In this document: piece after piece, positions 24,253 through 36,655 of the stretch
Layout: the number at the start of each line of letters is the position of its first letter
How positions within the stretch are numbered: the stretch's first letter is position 1
Assembly: GCA_024364735.1 (NCBI GenBank)
Contig: JAGFNQ010002617.1
Span: forward strand, 1-64,000
DNA from: Boesenbergia rotunda
Taxonomy: Eukaryota; Streptophyta; Magnoliopsida; Zingiberales; Zingiberaceae
Reading direction: 5' to 3'
Length of the DNA stretch: 64,000 nt
Made by a program: the position numbers and the translations under genes
Notes under the pieces: generated by a model
What the model was told of the DNA's origin: nothing
Database searches by the model: none
The model's input: only the letters and a program-made list of their open reading frames with translations

Positions 24253-27200
24253 TCAACTCTGTCCCTTTCGCTGGTATGCGATAGACATGGCCCGAAGTCT
24301 GTCAGTGATCTGAGTAAACGATGGTCGCAATGCAGGGTCAGATGCCCAACATTCCTCCATTAGGCTTTTCCATTCGGCATTGCAGTTTTCAGGAATTGTT
24401 GGTCGAAGCTTGTCGTTCAAAATTCCTCCTGCGATTTCATAATACAGTGTTCAAATTGTTAACCATTTTGTTACCAGAAAGTAGAAGATTGAGCATAACG
24501 TGCGAGTAAATTTGAATTTCTAATGAAGAAAATAATTGTGACAAGCGCCTCTGTCAGTCCGTCCCAAGACCAAACCGAGAGTGCAATGGTAGTTACCGAT
24601 GATAGCGCCAAATTGCATGTCTGCATATGGTTCTTCACCGGTCAGAATTTCCCACATTGCTATGCCGAATGAGAAAACATCGACCTAGAAATTACCATAA
24701 AAAAGAGATATCAATCGACACTAGTAAATGTTAGCACTGTCTATTGTAGTACTGCAAATAAAATCTAACCTTTTCTGAGACTTTGTTACTGCTTCCATTC
24801 AATAGTTCGGGTGCCATCCATGGAAGGGTACCTCTAACGCCACCGGAAACTAAGGTGTTTCTTTTGATCCTCGACAAGCCAAAATCTCCAACCTTGAAGA
24901 AGACATGACCGGAAATTCAAAATATGGCAACATTGTGTAATAAGAATCCATGCTTCTTGCTGAAAATTTATAGATTGTATCATTCATGCCCAGCAAAGTT
25001 AATCCATCCGTGCTCAGCAACCATGAAGAAAGACAAGTCAATATTATTTTTAAAGACGCAATTCAGCAGAGTATGATATGCAAGGGACAACAACATGCAA
25101 GTAAGAGTTGAGTTGTATCATTCATAGGCATGCCCTACCTTGCATACCGGCCGTTGAGGATCTCTCAAATTCACCAGCAAATTGTCGCATTTGAGATCAA
25201 AATGGACAATATTCCTTGAGTGCAGATACTCCATCCCAAAAGCAGCATCCATGGTGATTATAAGTTTTTTACGATGATCAAGCGGTCTGTGGAAAGCTAG
25301 ACTTAGAATAAACAGGCAACTTCTGTGTAAATAAAAACAATATTACGACAAAACTATAGTGGATTCACCTATCCTTTCTCGGTAGGGCATGTCTGAGTGA
25401 TCCATTCACCATAAATTCCGTGACAGTGGCTAATGTTCCCTCAGTACCATCTGGAACCACCCCATAGAAAGCAACTATATTTGGATGTTGAAGTTTTGAA
25501 AGAATCTGTGCTTCCCTCCAGAAATCCTTAACCTGCAGAAGCAAGATTTTGATATTCACGATAGCAAAATCAGCCTGTTACAATATTTTTTTTAATTTGT
25601 TGATTTAAATTTGTAAAACCTCAAGCGCAACGGAAATGTTATTAGGTTCTATCATAGTCTAAACTAAATGTCGTAACAATAGGATGCATTACGTTAAGGG
25701 GAGGTTGGTAGCTTGATCCTAACAGCCATGGTAAAACTGAAAATGTAGATTATCATTTTTTTATACATGAAAGGGCAGTTTGGTGCATGAAGCTCCCAAT
25801 ACAAGTCTCGGAGAAGGATCTATTATATTGTATGCAGCCTTATCCTGCTTTGTAAGAGATTATTTTTGAAATTCAAACCCATGACCTCTAGGTTACACAA
25901 CAACAACTTTACCATCGTACCAAGACTTCTCTTCTATAAAAAGTAGATGAAGGGGAGCTCATAGTGAAAACTAATCCAACTTTCTATAAAGTAGATGAAG
26001 GATTTGGCAGTCAACAAACCATATTTTCTTGCTCAGACGATCTCCCCTCAAAACAACTATTTTTGATACGCTTGATCGCAACATCTGTTCCCCGCCACTT
26101 GCCATGATAAACAGTTCCATACGTACCAGATCCCAGTTCACGTAGCTCCTCAAGGTCGGCATTTTTAATAATCTGACAAACTTAAAACAATATTTTTAAG
26201 TAAAATACCTAAGCAATTGTAAGAGAATAAAAAAATAGAAAACAGTAGTCTGACATGTCTTTCACTAACTGAAATCATGGACATCTATGCCAATATGAAA
26301 CGCCAGTGAAATTTTCAAGTAAAATACTTAAGAGAGAATAAGAATAGAAAACAGTAGTCTAACATGTCTTTCACTAACTGAAACCATAGAGATCTATGCC
26401 AATATGAAACCCCAGTCAAGGGAAAAAATTGATTAATCAAATTGCTTGCGATGACGAAAGCGATTCTCGCCCCCAACGCCCCCTGCCAACCCGTCCCAGG
26501 GCCAACACAGAGGAGATAAATCATGGGGGCTACTAGCCGATTAATCAAATTACTTGAGATACATAAAAAGATGACAAGCAGAATAATATAAAAGCAATTC
26601 GATTTATTTTATTGCATTTTAGTTACTTCGTCAGTATGTTTTTTCTACTATACTAAAAGATAAAGATAGTAGGCTGAAAAATTTAGTTATTATTTATTTA
26701 CTTATTATGGTGAATATGAGATGGATAAGCACTCCTAATGATATGAATTGAAACAAAGGTAACATATATCACAAAATTATAATGTGTTACAAACCAAAAG
26801 AAAGCTTAATCCAAACATAGCTGAAATTGTTTTTAGACAGAACAAATTTTCACAGAAAAGAATTCCAGAAATTCAGATTATAAAAATATATCAAATCATT
26901 TATCATTTCACCTGCAAACCGTAGATCCCAGCTTCTAATTCAGCTAATGCAGCATCGCTTATAGAGATATCCAATTCTCGTGTTTCATCTTTCATGTACT
27001 ATAATTATAGTGAAGCCACCATATTGAACATGAGGAACAGGGTTACAAGTTAAATAAATAAGCATAAGAAGAAATTTACCTACCTCATTTTCAGTTTGAG
27101 GAGAGATATCAACATTAGCCACTTCTGGCAATATTGAGGAATGGTTATTTTCTATATCATTGACAGACTCATGAAGCACATTTGTTGTTGCTAAAACTGG

Positions 27201-29222
27201 GATGCTACGAGGACTTGCATCATCTCCAACAGTAACAACTACCTCTATTGGAAAGTTATCGAGCATAGACTCTTTGCCTACTTCTTTCAATTGCTTATTA
27301 CTGCAGAGAACATCTCCGGTAGGAATGCAATCAACATGACCAACCATAGCAGGGGGGTTCAGTAACAAAGACAACTCATGGGAGAGTAAATCTTGCTCCA
27401 GACCAGCATCATTTGAATTTCCAAATTCTTGGTTAGCCTTGATATTCTGAGATTTTATGAGTGGAATATGAGAAAGAGTTTCACTCGATTGGATGTAAAC
27501 TACACCACTGGAATTTCCGGCACCAGAGCTTTCTATACAGTTCATAGAATCGGTTAAGTGCAGTGACTCTAAGGAATTATTAGACTTAAAGCCGTGTGAT
27601 TGAGAAGTTAAAAGAGATGAAGGCATGGGAAAGGATCTTTCAATTGTCTCAAACTCTTCAGAATAAGCATGCGAGTCATTGAGACCGAGCATCATGCTTT
27701 TGTTTGTGGAAATCTCTGGTTTTTCATACATACTGTCGATATGAATCTTATTATCTTCAGAACAACCATGGAACAAATATTTTTGTGGGCTAATGTTAAG
27801 CTCATTTATAACTTTGCTGCCGCTTTGGCGCTCTTCATTTGTGTAATTTGGAGTCTGGTAAGGAGCAAACAAATTTTCACATAGCTCTAGCCGTTGAGCT
27901 TCTTGTGATTGAAAGTGAATATCCAGCTGATTAACACCTACATTTAATGGTTTAGAATATGGTGATGCATCGATGAATGTCATAATTTTCTCTGAGGCAT
28001 CAGAAATTCTCCTTTCACCCTGATTTTGAATAATCGAATCAGAACATTCAAGTGTGATTAGTGGCTCAACTAAAGCATCTGATTTTGTTACTGAATACAA
28101 ATTGTCTTTGTCTTGTCCATGACCTCTTTTTGAATCAAAAGCAAGATTGGATTCATGGTGTGTGAACTGTGGATCGCATGAGTTTATTATCTGCCTGGGA
28201 CTCTGTAATGGTGTGCCTGCACGAGATCTGACTGGCAGCTGAATACCAAGAGGTGGCTTATTGCGAAACTTAGCTCCTGCAAGTATATGATCCTCACCTG
28301 AGTGCTTCTGAGGATATCTGGTGTCTTGCTGATTAGTCGGTTTTGGCGAAAACGGAGGTGATGGCATGGGTGTTTTCTGCCCAGAGTTGAAAAAGAATTC
28401 AGGAGCAGGGCAATTCATGAAATCCGGTATATCAATTAGATCGAGTTGAGGACATGAAGGAGATTCTCTATGCATAATTGGAGTAGCATCGAGAAGACTG
28501 CCTACCTCACCAGGGAAGCTGTTTCTTCTCGAGTTCTTCCTAGGACTCGGCTCTAGCATGTTATTCACAGCAAAAACATACTCATGCTCTGAGCTACTGT
28601 GCAATCCAAGTGAATCGGTTTCATTAACTAAGATCAGAAATAATCGAGGTCTTTTTGATCCATCTGATCTCTCAGTCCCACAGTATTCTTCCATCATATT
28701 CTGCAGGTCTTCATCCGATGCAACAGATATTAAAGCATCTAGTTCTTCACCTGGAAGCTGATACTTGATGGTATGAGGTTGCTTGCAAATGGCTAGAGTT
28801 TTTTGCATGAATTCTTTCCAGGTAATATTGTTACTGACCGAAATAATTCGAGTTTCACCACCTACATACCTCAGTTTTGCATCGCCTGGTCTGGGGAAAA
28901 TTTTACCCCCAAAGCTGCAAAGAAACTTCATCTTCCCACAGTGAGAGCTCTCCGAGGCCCCAGATTCCGGCCAATTGTAATTATAAACCTGACCATGCTG
29001 GCGATAAGCAAAACTGGTTTCAGAGTGCTCATCCCCATAGTGCCCTAAGGCCCTCCAATTATCCTCAGAGATAGTCCCTTCGCACAAGCTAGAATTTAGA
29101 ATATCTAAATATAATTCAGTGTCTGATCCCCTCCGACCAATGGTGCCAGTCGGATCTTCAAGGCCTGACTGGAAATTTTGGAGATCATTATTAGCAACCC
29201 TTTGCATATAAACTCGATCCAT
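24253..29222 (-). CDS. Raf-like MAP3K with N-terminal PB1 domain
   Basis: Serine/threonine kinase of the plant Raf-like group B, which acts in stress and hormone signalling. Exons on the minus strand: 29222-27084, 26998-26912, 26172-26020, 25532-25369, 25286-25139, 24892-24770, 24684-24597 and 24428-24253. All splice sites are GT..AG and phases agree, giving 1025 residues. The first exon (713 codons) carries a PB1 domain at about 97-180 (KMKFLCSFGGKIFPRPGD, LRYVGGETR, DEDLQNMMEEY), then a long low-complexity linker. The kinase domain begins near 748: Gly loop GSGTYG at 756-761, Lys776 in VAIK, HFDLKCDN with catalytic Asp878, DFG at 900-902, and APELLNG. It ends in RPSFTQITDRLRAMS. The start is the first ATG of the large exon; upstream untranslated exons are likely. 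Its 3' part was copied downstream. Confidence 0.95.
25773..25933 (-). mobile_element. Au SINE in a MAP3K intron
   Basis: Lies between exons 26172-26020 and 25532-25369, minus orientation, matching the copy at 21841-22001. The head (GAAGTCTTGGTACGATGGT), box-B-like GGTCATGGGTTTGAATTTC and closing CTTCATGCACCAAACTGCC are visible. Confidence 0.75.
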
Positions 29223-30640
29223 TTTGGGAGGAAAAGTTCTATATATCGAAGAGGCTTAATTTCCAAGAAGATCAAACAATGGTATTTAAGCTAGAAGGAG
29301 CGTTTAGCCTGCAGCACTGGAACCACCATGATTGTCCATCATTGGATTCATAAAACATTTCATCCTCCTTCATCATCTTGTGCATTCTGAAATTTATTGA
29401 TAGCAGTAGTTTCCTGAATCCAACTGAAATGGTTCTAGGCAATTAGTGTCACTGTAAATTCCTTAAATCATCTCGAGATTTCAAACTTTTTGGGAGGAAG
29501 AAATTTCTAGCCACAATTCTATCAACCAAAAGCACCAATTTTTTTTTTTACCTAAACCGAGCATAACTGTAAATCAATTTGAGTTGAAATTGCACATTAC
29601 AGTTACCTGCAAAAAATTATCAGACGTTGAGGAAAAGGCACTTTTACATGTTAAAATCGCATAATCTGATTCATATCTAGAATAGTTTTCTTTAGAAGAC
29701 GACATCAATTGAATAAAAGAATTAGAGAAAAGACATTGCAGTTTGTCTCCTTGTAATACCAGGAAGCAAAAAAGCAAGAAGGAATCTTTACCAGGAATAA
29801 ACATCCGTTACCGATGCACGAGCGAGAACCAAGCTTAAGAACAATTCCCAGATCCGCGCCGGAGTTCAGAAGGACTCAGGAAGAAAAAATATGGATTTGG
29901 ATCGACAAGATTTCCATCTCTGGATGTTTGCAAAAAAAATTCTCTCTTTTCCCTCATACCATTCATTTCCTTTGCTCTGTTTGTGGCACGGAATAATTAA
30001 AAGCTCCGAAGATTAAGGGAGAAGAGCATACATGCGAGAAATGCGGCGCCAAAGAAGCTGGATTCAACGCACTCTACTTCCTCTTCATCTCCCCCTCCTC
30101 TCTCTCTTCCGTCTGTCTCTCAACAATCCGCACCCGCATCGCGCACGAGACATCGTCGCCCGATACTCGATTTGACGCCCTAAAAATAGCATTTTGAACG
30201 AGTGGTGCGCCTCCATGCAACGGAATCACGAGTTCTGGTGGCAAAGATGAGTCGCCAACGATCTGCGAGGGCTGGCAGCGACGTTGTTGCGACGCGATCT
30301 GGTCCAAAGACCTTCGATCGGCACCGGCCATGGCGGCACGTTGGTTTCCAGCCAAAAGAAGCAAGTTTGTGTGGTTTTATATGAACCTTGTAAAAATAAC
30401 TGGAGTTCATAATTTTATATTTATAAGGGAGTTTATTCAATAATGGTCAAAAAGTTTTAGAGATCATTTTTTATTTCTACAATCAAGTTTTAAAATTATT
30501 TCTAATTATATTTTTTTAAAAAATTCAACAAAATAAGTATACAAAATTAAATAAAATTTAAAACGACTCCAACATATTTCTCATTTTCAAAATATATTTA
30601 TTAATATTATTATAACAACTATTATATATTTGCGATAATA
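29223..30640 (-). other. 5' leader and promoter region of the MAP3K
   Basis: No coding exon was recognised. The purine/pyrimidine-rich run near 30080-30115 (GAGAGAGAGGAGGGGGAG on the minus strand) and a possible donor CGCAT|GTATG near 30030 suggest an untranslated first exon. A GC-richer block at 30180-30365 has short frames without a known domain. The assignment is by position only. Confidence 0.35.
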
Positions 30641-31381
30641 TAAATATGTACCTGGATACATTGCGCAATCTTGAACAAACCACGTCATCGTACGATGTCA
30701 CCCTAAGTCAGAACTGTCGAGTGATGCCTCAGCGTGGAGAAACGGAATCCTCAGTCTCGAGATTCTCTCTGTCCTTGTGTCCTAACTCACCGGTGATAGC
30801 CGGTGAGTCCTCCGATCGTCGATTGGACATCATCATTATTTCTCATGATCAAACGAATCTCATCGGTTGAATCTCAACGAGCCCTCGGACACGGTGAATC
30901 CGATGAGATCGAATGGCGATTGTCGACGGCATCCAGGTATCGGTGGTCATCACCGATGTGCTCGAGATCAAGATTGGTCATGTGTTGCCAGGACGGTCTC
31001 AAAATTGCTCTCCGCGTTACCGGACATCAGAAGCATCCGAACTTATCGGCATATGGCATGCCCCTGGTCTCGATGCCTAAGCTTGCTTGACCTCCATAGG
31101 CCACAGATAGCTCAACGCTTACTTAAGAGAGTATCTCTGTACAGGAGGAAGGACTTGTCTTTTCCTCTCAAAGAAACGTCAAAGCTTCCTCTCGAAAGTC
31201 TCTCAGATCGGGGCCGGTCAGAGCTTCGATCGCTCTTGTACCCTCCGCGGCCGGATTCTCCCTTCCTCCGCCGGTGGCCGATCTTCCGTTAGATGACTCG
31301 TTCTTTCCTCGTCTGGCAATTTGATGGTCCTTGAGTAGGGTTTTGAGACCTGTACTCGGTTTCCTCTTCTCCGCCCTCGAG
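30641..31381. other. Upstream region of the small membrane-protein gene
   Basis: GC-richer than the flanks. 30790-30835 contains GTGAGTCCTCCGATCGTCGA and TTGGACATCAT, which resembles, in inverse orientation, part of the repeats at 60140-60785. The rest probably includes the promoter and 5' untranslated region of the gene starting at 31382. Confidence 0.35.
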
Positions 31382-34035
31382 ATGGAGAGCCAGATGTACT
31401 GGAAGGCGAGGCTGTCGTTCAAGAACGCCACCATCCTCGTCTGCTTCCTTAACTTCATTGCCTTTCTGTTGCTCATGCAAGGATTTTTCACATCGCCGAA
31501 GCGGGGAGCCGACGGCGGCCACCAGATGGATCCAGGTGGGTATCGTATTATCTTGATTGTATTTGGGAATCCAAAAATGTCGTAGAAAAATGTATTTCTA
31601 TTTGTACTAATTTACTCACTGCTTGTTTATAGACTATCGTAAGCCATACTTTGAACTAGCCAAGGAAAATAAGAAATTAATCTAGATGAAAACAAAACCC
31701 CTACTTTGTGACAAGAGATAGTTCATTGGTCTATTTATTATATGATGGTTCTGAGGCAAATCGAAAGTTAGTATGATGTTTTTGTGGCAATCTATTTGAT
31801 TGTATGCTTATGGGCCTTGAGCCCTAGATCATATTGGGGGTTTTGAATTGAAGTTGAATTGGGTGAAACTTAATGATATAGTCCTACGGTAACATGAGTA
31901 AAGACATGAAGTAAACTAATATTTGGATTCCATAGACCGATCATACAATACGATAGAATCTTATTCTTAGTCACTTCAATTTGAAATGTGATTTACTCTT
32001 GTTTGAGTTGTGATAATGGTAAATGTTTCATGCCAGAAAATAACTTTGAGACTGTGTTTCCTTTGATAGATATTAAGGAGGAGAAGGTGAAAAAAAAACA
32101 AGAAAAAGATGAAACACAGACATTTCTTTAGAGAGAAAGTTAGGGTAGGGAAAGAGAGATGAAACACGGGTATCTCTCTTCCTTTATCTTGTATGTACTT
32201 TCAATCTCTCTAACAGAACATATCGTAAATGTTAAATCTATAGCAACTTATGCATGTGATGAGGTTGCATATATTTTTCCAAGTGGTTTAGATAGATCCG
32301 CAGTGAACCAATGTGAGGTATTTTGGTGAGACTTCTGTTAAATTAACTGAGAATATTTGAACTTAATAGGATCTAAATAATAAGAGGAAAAAAATTGTAA
32401 AACAGGGAACCCTTCTGCACATTAAAAAAAAACAGTATCAAGAAAGATGGATAGGCATCTCGATTCCTTTACGCTTACATGTGTTTCATGTTTCACTATA
32501 AATCATCAAAATACATCTATATTAATAGGTTCTCCGAGGTTTTTGTAATATTATATGCTTGGACGGGTATTCCTTTTAGTTGTTTCATCTATATTAATAG
32601 GTTCTCCGGGGTTTTTGTAATATTATATGCTTGGAGTGGTATTCCTTTTAGTTGTTTTTACGTTTTTTGATGTTTCAGATTTTAGTCTCAGGACTACTGT
32701 AGTTTAAATAGGTTATAGATGGAGAAGCGAGGAAACTTTTTCGCTATTTTGCAGATAATCGTGTGTATAGCATGGTTGTGTGGATATATTCTTGTGATTA
32801 TAGTGTACATGCTTGCCAATTGTGGGATTATTTCATGCATGTAAGCTTGTTTTCTTCACAAATTTAGGCAAGTCATCAAGTGCTGGGGCTCTTCACTTTC
32901 CTATCAAGTAGCCAAGATGTCGGGCACTAAAACAATTCGTCTTTGATTTCTTTTGGTTGACTAGACCTTCCTTTGGTATGTCAAATGAATCTTTGGAACT
33001 TCAAAATAATTTATATTGCAGCACAAATACGGTACATTTTGGAGTCCGAAGAGATTCGCCGTGCTATGGAGCCATTCGAACTAATCAAAAGGGTATGCAC
33101 ATCGAACAAACTTCAGTTAATTGATTGCAGGGTATGTGACATATCATGTACATTTTCTCGCAAATGATTAGATTAAGGAAATTGAACAAGAAGCACACAC
33201 TCAACAAGATCATGAGATCCAGCAAGTTCCAAAGCAGAATGCGGCAGTTGATCTGGCAAAGAGGTTAAGAGACCGAGCAATGAACGATGCCACCAGTCAG
33301 CAAGGTAATTATCTAAGTTTCATCTTTCAATCTGGTTGAAACCCCCTTTTTCTTTCTCAATGAGAAGGCTATAATAACATTTTTTTCTCAAGATAAGAAA
33401 AATATAATATCGCGACTTCAACTTGTCATTGTGGAATTCATATAAACTATGAACTAGCCATTGCTTCTTTCCAGTAGTTCAGTGACACGAGCTAGTTTCT
33501 TGTGTAGATAAATATTGCTAAAAATGAGTCATCATGTACCCTAAAAAGGCACCTCGACTAGTTTCATGGGTGTTAATTTTCAGTTTTCGAATCAAGTTCT
33601 AACATTTTTTTTTTTTGCAAATAAAATTATGTTCAATTCAGTTATCTATCTAATTGCAAATCAACCAAAATAAGGTTATAATTAGTAATATATGGTATAT
33701 GGTGAGTAAGGGTTCATGTAGCCAAACCCAAATATTTTTACATCTCATTTCCATTCTGACTATTGGGTGCATCTCGATACTTATTCAATGACCTCAGTTC
33801 ACTATAAACTTTAGTTTGGTTCACTTGAAAACTGCCGTTAAGCAATGTTGATTGTAGCTTGCTTGAAATATACACCTCTTGATCCACCTACATAGGGACA
33901 GTCTCGACCGCGCAAACACACACTGACCAGATATCGCCTTTTGTTTTGCTTTCAGCTCTCGAGGAATGGCGGAAGCGTAAGATGGAACGAGCGAGACAGA
34001 GAGAAATCGACAAAAACATCACAACTGCAAATTAA
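31382..34035 (+). CDS. Small single-pass membrane protein, function unknown
   Basis: Four exons, 31382-31535, 33022-33092, 33172-33304 and 33956-34035, give 145 residues with agreeing phases and GT..AG borders. Residues 17-34 (TILVCFLNFIAFLLLMQG) form one hydrophobic helix near the N-terminus, preceded by a short basic stretch, so it is likely a signal-anchor protein. The rest is charged and helical: IRYILESEEIRRAMEPFELI, then a Gln-rich stretch, then LAKRLRDRAMND and LEEWRKRKMERARQRE at the C-terminus. I do not recognise a named domain. The pattern reads as a conserved plant protein, not a chance frame, because four exons join cleanly and the long first intron (about 1.5 kb) lacks coding signal. 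An upstream in-frame start was not favoured. Confidence 0.8.
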
Positions 34036-36413
34036 AGGTTATTAGATTTTCTGTTGTGTGCATACCATGAGCCAGCAGTTGCATAAATCATGAGCTCTGA
34101 TTACTATCATCTTAATAACTGTTTCCATTATCATCTTCTAATTGTTCTTTAATATATATTCAACTCTTCCAGTTAATTTTTAAACTCTATCCCAAGCTTA
34201 GCCACTTTTATTTATTTTTATACCCTTGTTTTTCTTTTTGTAATTGTTATTTCTTTTTTAGGAAATAGGATTTTAGAAAACTTGTTACAGGAGTTGATAA
34301 TACTCGAAGCCAGTTCTTCTGTAATGGTACAGCTCTCTCTCGGAGAAGAACTGCTATCAGATAAATCTGGAGCTAATTTTTTCTTGTGTTCATATTTTTA
34401 TATTTTTTATAATTTAAAAATAGTAATCAAGAAAGAGGGAGATCACATATTTAGTAATAATAAAATAAAATAAATTTAAATATAGATGAGAATATAAGTA
34501 GAATATCAAATCTAATAGTATAGAAGGATTCAAGGTTGCTACAAACTAAATTATTTATTCAATTTAAAATACAATTGATAGAGACAAATTAATTTAAAAT
34601 GTTTAACTTATGTAAATATATAAAGGGCAAAATTGAAATATCCATATCTACTATAATTAAAACCTACCTTCTCTAATAAATTCTTGGGGTGAGAGTGATG
34701 TGAATTGATGAAATGAATGAATCATGATTGAAGGATGAAGGAACTTAATTCCCACCCACCAACCCAAACCCTGGTTTGCCTCTGGTCCCCAGCAAACCTA
34801 GCCACCATGACCATGTCGACTCACTGTGATCGGTCGGTCGGTCGATCTCTACTAGTAAAGGATCAATCTCCCTATTCGAATGATTGACTTTGGCCCTATC
34901 CGATCGAGTATGTTTTGGTTCTTTTATATAAATTCAGAATATAATTTGTACACACTTAGAAATTGATCTTCAGAATATTTGTCCCTAATGAGGTTTGAAT
35001 TTTAATTCTCTTTTGTCCTGTTAGGTCTGAGTAGAGACTTGGTAGAAAATGTTAGAGCTCTGGTGATTTCCACAACGTGATAGAAATATCCTTTGGCTGG
35101 CAAGAAGATTAGCTTCGATCATGGGGGTGATGGCGAAAGCTACCAGAACGCCAGGCCTCAACGTCAACTCCTATGACTGATGACATGAACTAGATCACAA
35201 ATATTATTTGACTTTAACGTCACATTTTTTTGTTTTTCTTTTGTAGTTTCATGATATGCTACATGTACCCTAGACACGTATTTGCTATCGATCATTTGAT
35301 TCACCAACGTTGTCATGTTTACTATTAGGTGTGCAAATGGTCGCAAGTTGCTCATTATTAGATAGATTTATAAAATTATATAGATGTCGATTTTCGATAA
35401 AATCGAAAGAAAATATCCTTCCATATAGAAGTCTATTTAATTTTCTGATTTATTTCTTTAGAAATAACTGTGAGATTGGCCATGTGAAGTGTCCGGATCG
35501 ATGTATGATTTTTTTTTTTTACATAAAGAATAGGGGTACAAACGAATCAAACTGGTTCGTGGTTTTTTTTAGTAGACTTGAAAAATATTTAATCTGTATT
35601 CGATATTATCAAATTTAAGTTGAATTCGAACATGCTTAATTAATTTTCTGAATCGACTTCGAATTCGTAATATTTTATTAGATTGTTCAGGAATGATTGG
35701 TGAGCCGAACATGAATTAAATTGATTATTTTGTTATAATTTTAATATAAATATGTTCAAATTAAAATCTAAATAATTTAAACCGTATTTGAATTTAATTT
35801 ATTTTAAATTATAAATTGATTTATTCGGATCAAAGTTTAAACCGAACTCGAATTTTATTTCGAATTGAATTTGAACAAAACTTATTTATATTTTAGATCT
35901 TCGAATCAAATTACAACATATTTAAGATTATATACATATTATGCTTAAGACTAGCTAGGGCATTCTCCTCGTTTTTCTTTTTAGTAAAAAAAATAGAATC
36001 AATCATTCGAGCGGTCATATAAGGACAGACTCAATATCATCTGTGAGTAATTAAATCGAGAAGTTACAATTGATTACAAAGATATTTTTCTTGATTTTAT
36101 CAAATCCTTTTCTATTATAATAATATTTATTCTGCATCTATTATAAAATATTTATTCGATAGTAATCAACTCGACTGTATTCCAAGAACATTGTCATGTT
36201 TTTCATGTTAGATCAAATAGCAGATGAATTTGAGATGATCGACTCGATCACACTAATATTTTCCACCGGTCAATATTGTCATCCTTCTTGGTAGTTAGCC
36301 TCATGTATATTTCACAAATAATGTATCTTTCCCATTTATTTGATAGGGGTAACAAAAAGTTGGGTTGAGCAATGCCTAGGTGTATGGAATATGCACCGAC
36401 ATATAAGAGCAAT
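34036..36413. other. Intergenic, AT-rich, no gene seen
   Basis: Contains a C-rich stretch near 34745-34800 and the (GGTC)n-like run CGGTCGGTCGGTCGATC near 34830. Decayed repeats rich in TTCGAATTCGAA-type phrases lie at 35600-35900. No protein or RNA gene recognised. Confidence 0.4.
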
Positions 36414-36655
36414 GATAGGGAGAGTAAAAATGGGAGAGTAAAATCCATAGTGAATGATGTGGCATGACGTGTCACTTTACATGCACACATCCGATTATCG
36501 CTTGGACACCATCGGTGGCCTTCGGCCGCTGTCCCGAATCAAACTATACCCTGGAGGGCACGATGAACCCGTCAAAGATCGTGCATGCAAGGTGTCACAT
36601 CATTTAGTATGATTTTTACTATACCAATTTCACTCTCCCAATCATTATTCGACAT
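36414..36655. mobile_element. MITE, second copy, inverted
   Basis: Reverse complement of the element at 6762-6951, slightly longer. Its ends read GAGAGTAAAATCCATAGTGA and, inverted, GAGAGTGAAATTGG. The core GAATCAAACTATACCCTGG and TTGGACACCATCGGTGG is shared. Flanking CAATGATA and CCAATCATTATTCGACATA continue the similarity. Confidence 0.7.

Larger units (their letters stand above)
18900..26764. repeat. 3.93-kb tandem segmental duplication
   Basis: The segments of about 18900-22832 and 22833-26764 are direct repeats. Offsets are 3931 bases across all kinase exons from the stop codon to exon VKDF. Each unit holds a minisatellite block, AT-rich spacer, the 3' six kinase exons, an Au SINE and an intronic repeat. 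Beyond 22832 one copy continues into minisatellite, while the other at 26764 continues into unique intron sequence of the intact gene (shared AACATATATCAC, then divergence). Confidence 0.85.

Noticed and set aside
30180..30440. Frames in the GC-richer block upstream of the MAP3K
   Set aside because: No domain; more likely promoter or 5' leader than a gene.
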